Assembly: GCA_947683625.1 (NCBI GenBank)
Contig: CANTUR010000623.1
Location: forward strand, 496,001-560,000
Direction: 5' to 3'
DNA from: Mallotus nudiflorus
Lineage: Eukaryota > Streptophyta > Magnoliopsida > Malpighiales > Euphorbiaceae
DNA length: 64,000 nt
Within the stretch, counting starts at the first letter, position 1, and each line of letters begins with the position of its first letter. Of the stretch, positions 23,906 through 36,245 are shown piece by piece. Both the position numbers and the translations under genes were made by a program. The notes below the pieces were generated by a model. It did not search any database. It saw nothing but the letters and a program-made list of their open reading frames with translations, and had not been told where the DNA came from.

Positions 23906-25740
23906 CTAATTGGACGTTGCTTATTAAAAAAAGGGGAAAAACATCAACTAAATAATAGAATCACTAAATTGCAACATTTATCAATATCTATCAAGTGGAT
24001 CAAAGCTTCTATCAATCAATATATATACCAATCATGTTCAAATTTCAAAACATTCACTCAGTTCTTAGGAATCTTTGAATGTTATATAAAATAATTAATC
24101 AATGAGCAATCTTAATTCTAAAAGCTTAGCACATAGTACTATATTATTTTTTCATAGCCATCAGGGTGTGCAGTGAACATAAATTTTAGAAAAATGTCAA
24201 AGAATTAGTGCATTTTATTTTAGTAAAGAATATCAAGGAAAAATTTGGCAAACATATATGTAAATTAAGTTAATATTGTTTTGCTTTATGCCCATTTCCA
24301 GGTAAAATTTCACACAAATTGAAATTTGCAAATTTCATAAAAAGGAACAGTAGAGAGCCATATCAGTAAGTCAAAAATAGAAAAAATCATAAAAAAAAAC
24401 TATTGCAAACAAAATCTTGTGTTTATATATATTAATAGATGTGCAATGAAGCAACAAACAAATTCACAAAAATATAAGGAAAAAAATCCCTCCATTTTAG
24501 ACAATATTCATAGGACAACAAGCTTTTCCCCTGATCCCTTGCAACAAAAATAGAAATAATCAAAAAAAGAAAAAGCAAATGCATAAAAGAGAATGAATAA
24601 AAAGATGCAAAAATGCAGTAGCCAACTTAACAACACCAAAAACAACATCCATTTGATCCACTGATTTCCTTTTAAATTCTAGAAATCTAGCAATATTTAT
24701 GAAGGCGGATTCAACACAACAGCTAACAGGTTTGCGAAATACGATATGCAACATGAAGACTGAGGAAATGGGTGAAATTAATATAACACTAAACATACAG
24801 GTTGCCTTTGTTCATTTAAAAAACCAATAGCATTTCTTTTAATAATAAAGAATGTAATCAACACTAAAAAAATTCAGTGGAAAAAAATAATGTTTTCTAT
24901 GAAAATCCAAGAACATGATAGCTAAAAGAATACAAACTTGAATTACACAGAGAAGGCAAGGATAGCAAAATCAAACATAAATTAGGGAGCAACAAAATCA
25001 GAAACGAAATTCGGCCCTAATGAAAGACAAAGAGCGATTATGGAAAGCATAAACTAACTAAAAAGGAAAAGAAAACACAATCTCTCTTTCATCGGCATGG
25101 GGGGTCTGTGGTTTTTGTTTAAGGAAAAAGGCGAGATTCCAATTATGGCAAAGAGGGAGATAACAGTTGAAAATTAAGTAAAATCATAAGTGATGCAAGG
25201 AAAATCCATTAAATCAGAAGGATACATGTCGAGATCTAAGGAAGAGAAAAGAAGAAGAAGGGGAATGGGTGAAAGAGAGGCGGCAATGGAGAATAATAGG
25301 ATAGGGAGCTGTTTAAGTGTCATTGGGTTTGGCACAGAACCTATCAAGGCCAAATGGGCAAAAAAAATGAATGCAGAATGACACCATTTCGTGCCTAGGG
25401 GAGGACCTTCTAGCAGAGTGAAATGCTAATAGAACCAAGAGAGCATAAATATATAATTTAGCTGGCGAAGGGCATCCTGGACAATAACACAAAACCTTGC
25501 CATTTTGAGTATGAGCTATCCAGATCCAGAGGCGGGTTGAGGCAAACCAACAAAGACCAAACGAGCTGAAGGAAAAAATGGTGGTATTTTTGCAAATAAG
25601 TGCGAAATCGATGACTGAATATGTCACTGTTCTTAGAATAGTGAAATTAGCAACCCAGTTATATATATAATAATAGATACTATGGTAAGCGATAAAATTT
25701 AGTGTGCATCTAAACATTTAGTAACTATAACACTATGTGG
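23906..25740 (-). other. Possible 5' region of a decayed minus-strand gene
   Basis: On the minus strand from about 25,330 down there is a CT-rich, less AT-biased stretch (CATTGCCGCCTCTCTTTCAC and beyond) like a plant 5' untranslated leader, followed by intron-like T-rich DNA down to the LRR-like exon. No coding start was identified. The 134-codon minus frame at 25,717-25,313 lacks protein-like composition and is not called. Confidence 0.2.
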
Positions 25741-26430
25741 ATTTTGAAGCCCACTCATCAGATATAATTACGAACAATAGAGCTTAGATGGAAGATAGGA
25801 GTGACCACCTGAATAAAATTTGGGACACCATTTTAAGGCAACTTGATTTTATGAGGGTTCAGCAGTCTTCTTCAAAGATCGAATTCAAAAATTATGTATG
25901 AACTTTAGTATGTTCACTTAACTTTGTGGTTGACCTCTATTTGTATTTTATGTTTTATTATTTTTAATTATTTCTTTATTGTACATAATTATATAGGTTT
26001 TTAACAATCATTAATTATTATTTACATCAAGTTACATAGCATCACATCATATTATATCTATCCATCCATAAAAATTATAAAAATAAATCAATAATAAATG
26101 AGTGTGAACATAAAGAAATGGGAAGCAAAAATTATTACAACCTTTATCATTTTTAAATCAGTGTTGGCTTTTGCTACGGTGCAAACATTTGTATTTAAAA
26201 AAATGGAATTAGAATTATTATATTAATTTTTTATTTAATTACATTCATTAATTATCATTGTGTAGCGATAAATATTAATCTAATGGTTTTAATTTACTTT
26301 ATACAGTTACATGTGTTTGTATTGAAGAAAGACTCATGCAAATTATGTATCATTTAAATTTTGTATCACGAAAATTAGTTATTATTTAAATACATCACAA
26401 CCATTCAAACAACCAATCACAATCAATTTT
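25741..26430. other. AT-rich intergenic DNA
   Basis: Nothing recognised. It ends at the E3 LTR start; the 5 bp just before that LTR are ATTTT. Confidence 0.5.
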
Positions 26431-28393
26431 TGACACATGGCTTGGCTCAGCCTAAGAGCAAAGACGTGATGATAAAAATCCAACCAAAATGAGCTTGATA
26501 GCATAAAGTGTAGCCTCCTCCTTCCTTAATGGGCTAATGACCCAAAAAGAGTTTTCTGATAAGCCACTAAGGTGGTGCCTTAATGATGTTGAGTTATTTT
26601 TTATATAATGGAGAAAATCACATTACAGTGTAATTTTCTCCAGCATTTTATGCACAAATACGTTGTGAATCAACTAGAATGTAGAGGAAGTGTAGGAGAG
26701 ATTTTTGGAAGGATTTTAGATACTAAGAAGTATAATAACAAAAAAAAACAAAGGGGGGACTTTTGAACAAGGCAAAAAGAAAGAAAGAAAAGAGCATAAA
26801 ACAAAAAAAAAAGAGGAAAAAAAAGAAAAACATAGAGAGTTTTGAGGGTTAAAAAATAGAATCAAGAGGAGAAAGATATAGAAGAGGGGGAGTGGAAAAC
26901 AAATGAAGGAAATAAAATTAGTAGATAAAAATAACAAACAGTAGAGATTTTGACTCAACAAAGGATAAAGGTTGCGGGCTTAATACTTTTTGGAACTGAT
27001 AAGAAGTATAATAACAACAAAAAAACTCAAAAGGGGGGACTTTTGAACAAGGCAAAAAATAAAGAAAATAACATAAACAAAAAAAATAGAGGAAAAAAAG
27101 AAAAACATAGAGAGTTTTGAGGGTTAAAAAATAGAATCAAGAGGATAAAGACATAGAAGAGGGAGAGTGGAAAACAAATGAAAGGAATAAAATTAGTAGA
27201 CAAAAAGAATAAATAGTGGAGATTTTGACTCCATAAAGGATAAAGGTTGCTGGCTTTATACTTTTTGGAACTGTTATCTTAGTACAAAACTTCTGAGGGC
27301 TAAAGATAGAGAGCTAAATCATTGTCGAAATAGTAAGCCTATTTTAATATTTTTGGTGTTCCTTTTAATATTTCATGGTATTTTATGCATGATTTTTTAA
27401 ATGAATGGAAGTTTCATGATTTTATATTATTGAGTTAATGCAGTAGAAGTTCATACCTGTTGTTTATAAAAGTTTAATTTTTGTTTACAAGAATTTACCA
27501 AAATTTGTATTTTATTATGAGCCAACATACATTAAGGCAACACATACATTAAGGCAATGCCCTATCGTTAGGGTGCCGCCTTAATGTGTAAGGACGATTT
27601 TGATTTGCCTTAGTCTATAATAATTGTTTATTTTGTTAATGATTTTGCTATTACTAATTTTTAAATTAGTTTCAAATTTGTATTTTCAATTTGTTATGAA
27701 AATTTATTTAATTTTATGTATTATTTTGTGTTCTTTATAGTCAATCATTGTTGATTTCAATTAAATTAATAAGTTAATTTTCTTTATTTAATTTTAATTA
27801 GTTTTAATTTCAATTTAATTTTTATTTGATTACATATAGAATTATGTTAATTTTTATTTTATTTTGTGAACTAACTTATTTGTTTTTTATAGGTTTTATG
27901 GGTTGATTTATTTTCTTATTGCAAGATGTAACAAATAAATAGTGTTAATTTAATTTGATTAGATTTAGTATTCATCGTTATTTTAATTTATGTTATTTCT
28001 TGTGTGTAGTAAGGGTTGTAATCATTTCTCCTCCCTCTTTTCTTTATGTGCACCTTTATTTACTTATTTATTCATTTATTCTATTGTTTAAATGCATATA
28101 TTCATGATAAGTGTTATGATCAAATCAAAATTACATGAAAGTGGAGTTAATTAAACAATTTGGACTTAATTGTAAAAATTAAAAATTGTTTGGAGGTAAT
28201 TGTAATTTACATGTAAATAAAGAAATAATTGAGTAATTAAAAAATAATAAACATGAAATACAAATGAAGGGCAACCACAAGGTTGGGTAGGCATTTCAAA
28301 AAGTTCATACCCAATTTTCGAATTCAATCTTTTAATATGGTTGTTGGGGCCCTCTGTTAGATCCAGTTACTGTAAAGTGTATCCCATATTTCA
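26431..28393 (+). mobile_element. E3 5' LTR (Tat-like), about 1.96 kb
   Basis: It starts TGACACATGG. Its first 180 bp recur at 33,119-33,293 (CAAAATGAGCTTGATA, CCTCCTCCTTCCTTAATGGG). It ends ...ATATTTCA just before a GTGGTGACTCC motif. The U5 contains GTAAGGGTTGTAATCATTTC, the same phrase found in the E1/E2 LTR ends. A 270-bp tandem duplication lies inside (26,725-27,260). Confidence 0.65.
26725..27260. repeat. About 270-bp tandem duplication in the E3 LTR
   Basis: AAGAAGTATAATAACA, GGGGGGACTTTTGAACAAGG, AACATAGAGAGTTTTGAGGG and GATAAAGGTTGC occur in both copies, about 272-275 bp apart and roughly 90% alike. The units are purine-rich on the plus strand. Confidence 0.9.
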
Positions 28394-28395
28394 TT

Positions 28396-28412
28396 TGCGT
28401 GGTGACTCCATC
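28396..28412 (+). promoter_or_regulatory. E3 primer-binding site
   Basis: GCGTGGTGACTCCATCTC follows the LTR after a few bases. It is the same motif class as the other Tat-like PBSs here. Confidence 0.5.
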
Positions 28413-29335
28413 TCCGATTTAGACTTTAAGCCTTAATTGTATATCCTAAGTAGGCCTTGAGCCCATACAGTAGTATCATGGTCACCAAACACTTGGGCGC
28501 ATGCTGAACCCTACTACCTATAATGGTAAGTACATTAAGGATAGAGAAACTAATTCTAGTGTTTTTTTTATTTTATCATTTTAATTATTTAACTATTTTT
28601 TCTGCATTCACAACACCTTTTTATATATTATGCATATAGTATCAAATAACCTGACAGTAGGTGTTGCTCTGCTGCCCGTATTTCACTCAAAAATGGTGTT
28701 GGGGTATATGGCTATTGTTACTCATAGCAAGTACCAGTCCTACGTCACATCGACCCTTAGGTAAAGAGACATAATGGAGGTATATTATTGTAGGAGCCTA
28801 GTCCTTTCACCTAAGACTCATCTCTTATAGTGATTTATCAACTTCTCTTAAATATTTTTATGTATTTGATGCCATATAGTAGTCCTACTTATAAAACCCA
28901 AGCCCATCAATGATGGACTATTGTAGGTTAGGCCTTACCTACCTATTATGGCCCGTTATATTGGAATTTGGTTTTATTTGAAGGATTTGCTACTTATTTG
29001 TTATTATCATCTCAAGAGAATATTCATACATTAATTTTGTTATCCCCATATGATAACCAAAACCCAAACCAAAAATTTTAAGGAAACAGACTCGTTCTTG
29101 AACATGTGTGTGGGAGAAATAAGGTAGAAAAGATTCACTATGTGATCTATTAAATAATTATAAATAGTTCACATTTTATGCTTGCATGACATTCATTGTA
29201 ATTTCTTTTAAAAATACATCATTCATAACCATAAACCTCTTATTATTTGGAAGAAAATAAAGGTAATTTGACACACCAATATCAAGCATCAAATCAATCA
29301 ACTGTGATAACTTCATAAAGTGGTAGAATGTTAGG
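28413..29335 (+). other. E3 leader
   Basis: Noncoding sequence between PBS and gag. No ORF or repeat of note. Confidence 0.45.
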
Positions 29336-30175
29336 GTCCTTTAATTTTAATCTTGAATCTTTCAAGCAAAAACTTTTGAAAGAAATCAGGGATGAGATGC
29401 GATAAAAGCTCAGAGATATGATTGCTAAGATAACAAGGAAGAGAACTCTTGACAAAGAAGAATTTAAAATCAAGACAATTGTTAGTCAGCCATTTAAAGA
29501 AAAATTATAAGCAATAGGAGGTTCATCCAAGTTAGAATGGATGAAATACATGAAAAGGTAGATAGATCAGTTGTAGACTATAATGAAAAAGAATGGACTC
29601 GACTATAACTTTGTCAATCTAAATATAGATTTGGATGAAGAAGAACCATTGCCCCTAAAATTCAATTTTCCAAATATAAAGAATTACGCTAGTACTGATG
29701 ATCCTCACTTGCACCTGAAGTAGTACTTCACCTATATGAAAGCCATTTGGTTAACTAAGGCTCAATTTGTTAAAAAATTCTCAATTTTCTTAGAAGGAGC
29801 TATTATTAAATGCTATTATACTATGAATGCACATGTACAATATGATTAGGGGGAGTTGTGTTCAACCTTTATCAAGTAATATTAGTTGAACTTTCAATTT
29901 AAAGTCTCCCTTCAAGAGTTATAAAACACAAAGCAAGGACCAAGTAAACCTTTCATAAGCTTTTTAACTAGATAAAAGGAAAGGTTGGCCCAGATGAAGT
30001 ATAATCCTACAGAATCATATTAGTTGCTCATACCCATAAAAGCATGCATTCCACCTCTGGCCAAAAAATTAAAGAATATAGGTATAAGGGACTTCAAAGA
30101 GTTGTATCATTTCAAAATACAAATTTAAAGCTGACTTGAACTTGAACACTAAATGAATAATTATTGTCTTATTGA
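29336..30175 (+). pseudogene. E3 gag remnant (Tat-like)
   Basis: Plus-strand frames give NYASTDDPHLHLK, YFTYMKAIWLTKAQFVKKFS, then a poorly preserved W-containing segment and SFLTR-KERLAQMK. This is the order of the plant retrotransposon gag capsid domain (P.-F..Y.G..DP..HL ... F.R.. W..LA). Stops at several sites make it nonfunctional. No protease, RT, RNase H or integrase could be found between it and the 3' LTR fragment 2.9 kb downstream, so E3 appears to be a gag-only derivative. Confidence 0.6.
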
Positions 30176-31655
30176 GGTTGTAATAATTTAGAACAATGTT
30201 TTGCTTATTCTTAATATATGTCTAATTGGTGATTTTATATGATTATGAATTTGTTGTGATTATGTATGGTATGTTATGCTTCAATAAGTAAGAGATTTAA
30301 AAAAGAAGGAAAAATCACATTGAATAAAGGGTTTAAAGATTAAGAAACAATATTCAATTATCCTTCAAACATTATCCATTATTATATCCATTAAAAAGGA
30401 AAAAAGAAAAAAAGAGATAAAAGGAAAAAGAAAGAAAAAGAGAAAATAAATAAAAAAAAAAGGAGAAAGAGAATAGGAGAAAATCCTTACCACTGTTTAT
30501 AAACACCTATTATGCTTGAAAAAATAAATCCTATTGACTCTTTAAATGATTATCTTATAATAACCACCTTCATAAATCATTCTTCAATCAAAAGTGACAT
30601 AAATTTTCAAAATAAATTTTCTACTGAGTGTGAGTTAAAAAATAGTTGGTCAAAAAAATCCATAAAGTGTTGATCAATAACAAGTATAATATAGTATGCA
30701 TGGTTATAATGAAAGAGTAATCATATAAAATGGGCATGATTGATATGATGTTAGCACATGAAGTGTTCGACATGGATTTTACAAGTATCAAAATCAGTTT
30801 TGCAGTGATCGGTATTGTGGATGGCACAAACATTGGATGCATCAATAGCAAGAACATTAGCAGTCAACAACATGAACATTGGAAAAATCAATAGCAAAAA
30901 TAACTTTGTAACCACCCAGTTAGGTTAGAAATTCTTAAAAAGGTGTGACCTATGCAACAAAGGGAAAATAAAAAAGAAAAAAATCCAGCTAGGTTCAAAA
31001 ACTCCCATAAAGGAGCAGCCTAGGAAAAAGAGGGAATATAAAATAAAATTGGTTATAGGATCTCTTTTTATAATGTAATGATTATATGAGCCTAAAAAGT
31101 CACATAGTCTAGCAATTTCTTGACTGGAGGGCAAATAGAGTGTCTTTTCTACATTTTAAGTCAAGCATAATCATGGCAGTCCTACAATAATCAAAACAGT
31201 CTTAGAGTACAACCGAGCATAAAGGCAATTGTTGTTGTCATCATTCCATTATAATCATTAGGAGGTTATAAATTCTATTTTCATTTGATAATGGTGGTCT
31301 CAATGACATTCTTTAATAAACTCAATTTTTTAAATTCAAATTATTTAATAAAAGAGGGCCAGTTTGCAAAAATTAGCTCCAAATAGAAAAAGCACTCGAC
31401 TAGTTAGTGCATACAAAGTCATTCAAAATTGCTTCTTTTTCAACTATTAGCTCATGCATATAAGAAATTATTTTGTAAAAGTTATTTTCAAATCTTATAC
31501 ATATTCGCATTATAACAATACATGTTTTTCACAGACATTGCACACACCATACGAGCTTGTATTGTCAAATTACTTTAGAAAGCTTTTAAAGATCACAATT
31601 ATGTATACATTAATTTTGAATTTTTTGTGAATGTGTTTTCCTAATAGTAAGCTAG
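30176..31655 (+). other. E3 3' noncoding region
   Basis: No pol motifs on either strand. A degenerate ~72-bp repeat pair occurs at about 30,913 and 30,985: CCCAGTTAGGTTAGAAATTC against TCCAGCTAGGTTCAAAAACT. Such blocks are familiar from the 3' untranslated regions of Tat elements. A purine-rich run lies at 30,395-30,480. Confidence 0.45.
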
Positions 31656-31659
31656 CTTT

Positions 31660-32615
31660 AGTGCATAGGATGCTGACCGGCTATAATGTCTTGCCTGATG
31701 CCTTACAGTGCATTTAGTTGACCTTGCCTGATGCCTAGAGGATATATGGCACCTTTTACTAAACCCTGGCTGACACCCACATTCTATACTATAAATTTCA
31801 TATGATCTCACCTAATGCATCAAAGACTATACAACACACTGTTCAGTGAAACTTTCATAATGCCTTTGAGGCTATATGGGAATTTTTAGTTTACCCTGCT
31901 TGACACTCTAGAAGCTATATGGCTCTTTTTTTTAGTTGACTTTGTCTAATGCCTTTAAGGCTATATGACATTCTTTTAGTTTACCTTATTTGATGCTCTA
32001 AAAGTTATATAATGCATTTTTAGTTAACCTCACCTAATGCCCCTAGAGGCTATACGACACATTTTTAGTTGACCTTGCCTAATGCCATAGAGACTATATG
32101 GCATTTTTTTAAAGTTGACCTCACCATGTGCCCTAAAGGCTATACGGTACATTTTTAGTTGACCTTGCCTAACGTCGCCAAAGGCTATATAATGCATGTT
32201 TAGTTAACCTCACCTAATGCCTTCATAAGCTATATGTTGCTTTTTTAGTTAACCCTACCTAACACCTCACAAGTTATACAATACATTTTAGTTGGCCTCG
32301 CCTAACACCCCAAAGGCTATACAATGCCTTTTTAGTTAACCTCTTCTAATGCCTAGAGGTTATATTGTACCTTTTATTCAACTTTTCCTAATGCCCCAGA
32401 GGCTATACAATGCATTTTTAGTTGGCCTTGCATAATGTCCAGAGGCTATATGACTCCTTTTTTAGTTAACCTCACATAAAGCCCTTAAAGGCTATACGGT
32501 GCATTTTAAGTTGACCTCGCCTAACACCTTAGAGGCTATATAATGCATTTTTAATTGACCTCACCTAACACTCCAGAGGTTATACGGTGCATTTTTAGTT
32601 AACCTCATCTAATTG
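31660..32615 (+). repeat. ~46-bp minisatellite in E3 3' region
   Basis: About 20 imperfect units, spaced 41-54 bp (for example starts at 32,016, 32,061, 32,102, 32,151 and 32,197). Approximate unit landmarks are TTTTTAGTTGACCTCGCC, TAATGCCCCAGAGGC, then TATACGGTGCA. It lies between the gag remnant and the 3' LTR. A homologous unit appears, on the coding strand of E4, at 47.28-47.87 kb. Confidence 0.9.
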
Positions 32616-33097
32616 ACATCTTAGGATTTTCCATTAAAATCTTATCTTATGTGACATCTTAATATTAACAATATGAAGCTATAATTTTTTTGAATGAAAT
32701 CCCTTATTTTTCATACCTCTCAAGTTATACCTTAAGGATGACAGATAGAACATATTCAAATCTCCTTATTCGTATGTCAATATTGATGATACAAAACCAT
32801 TTATATCCTAATTTTGGACATCAAAGTTGACAAAAGTACATTAAAAAGACCTCTTGAATAGCTAAATATGAGGATGATGGATAAAATCCCTAACAGATAG
32901 TGTTTAACCTTTTGGTTTGTACATTTAGGTTGATGACATGACACTATTTTCTTGATTCAAACATTAAGGTTGATAGGAATAACTCTAGAATTTTCTAAGA
33001 CATTTAGCTCTAAAAACTAGTTTTACCTTCTTATGATTGTTTGCATCTGTGCTTTTTTTTATAAATCTCATTACATTGAATGCATTTTAATTTTTGA

Positions 33098-33118
33098 AAA
33101 AGCACTGGGGAAAACTAT
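33098..33118 (+). promoter_or_regulatory. E3 polypurine tract
   Basis: AAAAAGCACTGGGGAAAAC lies immediately before the LTR start TGACACATG. It is the primer site for plus-strand DNA. Confidence 0.55.
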
Positions 33119-33293
33119 TGACACATGTCTTAGCCCAACCCAAGAGTGAAGGTCTAATGATGAAAATTCAAGCAAAATGAGCTTGATAATGTGAAGTCTA
33201 GCCTCCTCCTTCCTTAATGGGCCAATAGCCCAAAAAGAGTCTTCTAATGAGCTACTGAGGTGGTAGCCTTAGCAATACTGAGCTATTTTTTTA
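33119..33293 (+). mobile_element. E3 3' LTR, truncated to its first 175 bp
   Basis: Direct copy of 26,431-26,610, about 82% by eye. It breaks off where an unrelated minus-strand copia fragment begins, so its end and any target duplication are lost. Confidence 0.7.
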
Positions 33294-33868
33294 TATACAA
33301 ACTTAAACTATTAGATTCAAATATTCTATTAAAACCACATATGTCTAGTCTATAAACTAAAATAAGGTTTCCACTTATTAAAGATAGATAAATAGTCTAA
33401 TATAAGTCTAATTGGTAGCCATTATCAAAAATTAAACAATAATCCTAATGCCTTCAATTGGTGTATATATGCGATTCCCTATAAATAGATCACTTGTTGG
33501 ATTTATGGTTTAGATAGTAATGAATCCGTACATCATATTATCCATATAAGTAGTAGCACCAGAATTAAATGACCAAGTACTATTAAAAACTTTAGCTAAG
33601 TTTGATTAAAAAATTAGAGAAGTATAATGAAAGATACATTTCTTCTCAAATCAAGCCTTGCATTTTTATAATCTTTCTGATAGAGTCCTTAAAGTGATAT
33701 CTATCATTCTTTCATTCCTTCTCTTCTACTTAAGAAACATTAACAAGCCTTTTAGTTTTTTTAAACATGTTAGCTTTCACTTTCATTCTTTTCTTAGCTC
33801 CTTGATTCATAAGATTGATAGTGTGATTCCCTTGATTCTTTAATTTTGTTTTCTCCCAAATAAGCCTA
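33294..33868 (-). pseudogene. Copia gag-protease fragment
   Basis: Minus-strand pieces in order: a Lys-rich gag tail (about 33,860-33,720), a decayed knuckle region, SFNSGATTYMDNM (protease active site, here N-S-G instead of D-S-G) near 33,570-33,530, a GNRIYTPIEG stretch near 33,470, and ISGNLILVYRLD (about 33,370). This matches the N-terminal part of a copia polyprotein different from E-cop. Both ends are cut: left by the E3 LTR fragment, right by E4. It is therefore the DNA into which E4 inserted. Confidence 0.6.
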
Positions 33869-33875
33869 CCAGCCA

Positions 33876-34873
33876 TATAGACGGCGAAATTTAGCGCGCG
33901 CCCAAGATTTTAGTAACCGTGATACTATTTAGGCTCAGGGCCCTAAAGAACACACTACTATATCATAAAGACATAGCGTGGAGATGAGGAGTCACCACTT
34001 AAGGTAATAACTAGGATAAATCGAAATAGTGGTATTTAATTCTCTAAAAGAAAGCTAACACCACAACCAGGACATTTTGGGAATGGAATACTAACTTCTC
34101 TTAGTCTCGTGTTCATTTAGGATTATTTTATGAATTACTATCTTACTCTCTAATTACATACAATTTTATTTAAACCCTAATTAAACATCCATTTAACCCA
34201 AAGGCAATGTCCTTATGTCTAAACTAGATTAATTTTATTAATTAAAGTTAGCTAATTCTATATATTTTATTTACAAGTAAAATGGACTAAAGATGGGTCT
34301 ACATTTTAATTGAATTGATGAGCCTAAATCTACTTATTTTAATTAATTACAGAAATGGACCTATTGTCTACAAATTTTAAAGAAGAAATTAGATTATTAA
34401 GTTGGAGTAAGTCTAACTTAATTTTAACTCAAATAACAGAGCCTAAGTCTATTTATTTTAAAAGAAATGAAATTAATGGGTTGAGCTAAATCTAAATTAA
34501 TTTTAATTAACTATAAATGGGCTTAAGGTCTAATTATTTTAAAAAGAAAAAAAATACATTAGTAGGTTGAACTAAAGTCTAAGTTAATTTTATTAATTAA
34601 AAGTGGGCCTAAATCTAATTAACCTAAATGGGCCTAAAATAATTTAAATTAATTAAAACCTAAAAATCATTTTTAAGCTTATTTATTAAATGGGTTGATC
34701 CTATTATGGGCTTGGGGCCCAAAAGGCATGAGAACCAAAAATTGAACCCAATTCAACAAACACACTAAAAATAAATCAAAACAACAATTTTACGTGATTT
34801 TTCTAAAAAATCCTAATTTAATTTCATGTAACCTTAAAATTAATCTACTGCCATTATTGATTTTAATTGAACT
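33876..34873 (-). mobile_element. E4 3' LTR, left part
   Basis: 33,876-34,080 matches 63,793-64,000. TATAGA at the edge, CTCAGGGCCCTA and TCATAAAGACATAGC are shared. The match stops at 33,876, beyond which copia sequence begins, so this is the outer end of the 3' LTR. The rest continues at 45,872 after the Sirevirus; the GAACT at its end is duplicated there. Confidence 0.7.
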
Positions 34874-36194
34874 TGTTGACCATTTGCATGATCAAACTCC
34901 TAATTTTGGACTTTGACAAACAATTTTTATACTAATAATTTCAATTAAATGTGTAGGAAACTATATACCAAACATATACCAAGCATATACACTTTTGGAT
35001 GAATAGTGACTTTTCGGGTTGATTGAACCTCTAAGATTGAAAAAGACTTTGGACATATTTAGAGCTCTTAAATGAGAAAATGAGCTTCTTAAATTTTTAA
35101 GTAAACATCTTAAGCTTTCCAAATTATTCTTGCTTATTAAAATCCAAGTTCATTTGGGTATGCAAATCTTCAGTCGAAGTTAGCATATGCAGCTTGCATT
35201 TTAGTTTGCACATCTCTTGATATTTCAGAAATATCTTAAGCTAAAGATGCCTAATTGAGGTGATTTAAAGTTTTATGGAAAGATAAGACAATTATCTATA
35301 ACTTTTATGCAGAATTTTTTGTCTAAATCAATCATCTTCAGTCCTGTTCACGAGCATCTTTCAAAGTAGTCATGAGTTGTCATTCAATGGAGCCTTTGGA
35401 GCATGTTTTTGCCAAAAAATGGCAGCACCCCTCATAAGTGTTTGCTCGTGACCTACTCATGATCATACCTCTGACAATATTCCAATGGAAATTTTTGAAT
35501 ACAACAGATATATTTTCACCCCTCACGAGCACTGTTCACTCGTGAGCCACTCGTGAGCATCTTTTAAGCTACCAAAAGTCCAAGAATTGATTCAAAATCA
35601 ATTCTAAACGTTAGAGACATGATTGATACATCCAATAACTATATTTTTAAGTGTTTTTCAATATAAACACAACTTAGAATTCAATTAAAAGGTTAAGAAA
35701 ACTTGTTTTATCATTCATTATTTTCTTAACATTCAATTGAGCTCTTAAACTTTCCTTTAAACAATTCTTTGTGTATAACTATTGTGAGAGTTGGTGAGTG
35801 ATTAGAATAGGAATTCTTATTCTTCTATTTTTTGGGTTTAGAAAGCGAGAAGTGAGATTCTATTTTAAAGGAATTGGTTTAAGTGTTTAGCCATTAAAAC
35901 ACTTGGGAATTTGGTTTTTGAGTGAGACTTGAAAACTCAAGGTGTAAAGTTGTAAGAGTGAGCCATAAAATTCTTGTGTATTCTCAATCTTGTTAATAAG
36001 ATTATGGGTGATTAAAAAATCCTAACTTGGGGATAAGTTAGGTGGAGACATAGGATTATTGTTGAATCCAAACTCTTTAAATATTTATGTTCTTCATTCT
36101 TCCTTCTCAACTCTTACTCAATTCTTGTAAAGAATTCCTTTAATCTCTTATTTTTGTTTGATAGTCCTATTCATCCCCCTCTATGACTCTTTCA
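34874..36194 (+). mobile_element. Sirevirus 5' LTR
   Basis: 1,321 bp, TG...CA. It carries TATA-like CAATATAAAC at 35,660 (TATATAAAC in the 3' copy) and a cluster of CTCGTGAGC-type repeats at 35,348-35,558 upstream of it. It drives transcription and supplies the polyadenylation signals. Confidence 0.95.
35348..35668 (+). promoter_or_regulatory. Sirevirus LTR promoter with CTCGTGAGC repeats
   Basis: CACGAGC, GCTCGTGACC, CACGAGCACTG, ACTCGTGAGCC and CTCGTGAGC occur within 210 bp. The last ends about 100 bp before the TATA box at 35,661. The same layout is present in the 3' LTR (repeats 45,017-45,228, TATA 45,330) and, notably, upstream of ORF3. Confidence 0.6.
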
Positions 36195-36196
36195 AT

Positions 36197-36210
36197 TGGT
36201 ATCAGAGCTT
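36197..36210 (+). promoter_or_regulatory. Sirevirus PBS
   Basis: TGGTATCAGAGCTT, complementary to the 3' end of initiator Met tRNA, 2 bp after the LTR. Confidence 0.95.
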
Positions 36211-36245
36211 AAATTCTAGGTACTTCATTGCTAGAATACAAGATC

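Noticed and set aside
25313..25717. 134-codon minus-strand ORF
   Set aside because: Biased Phe/Ile/Tyr/Ser composition, no domain, and overlap with a leader-like region; likely a chance frame.
31660..32615. CRISPR-like array
   Set aside because: Plant nuclear context, contiguous degenerate units without distinct spacers, placed inside a retrotransposon.
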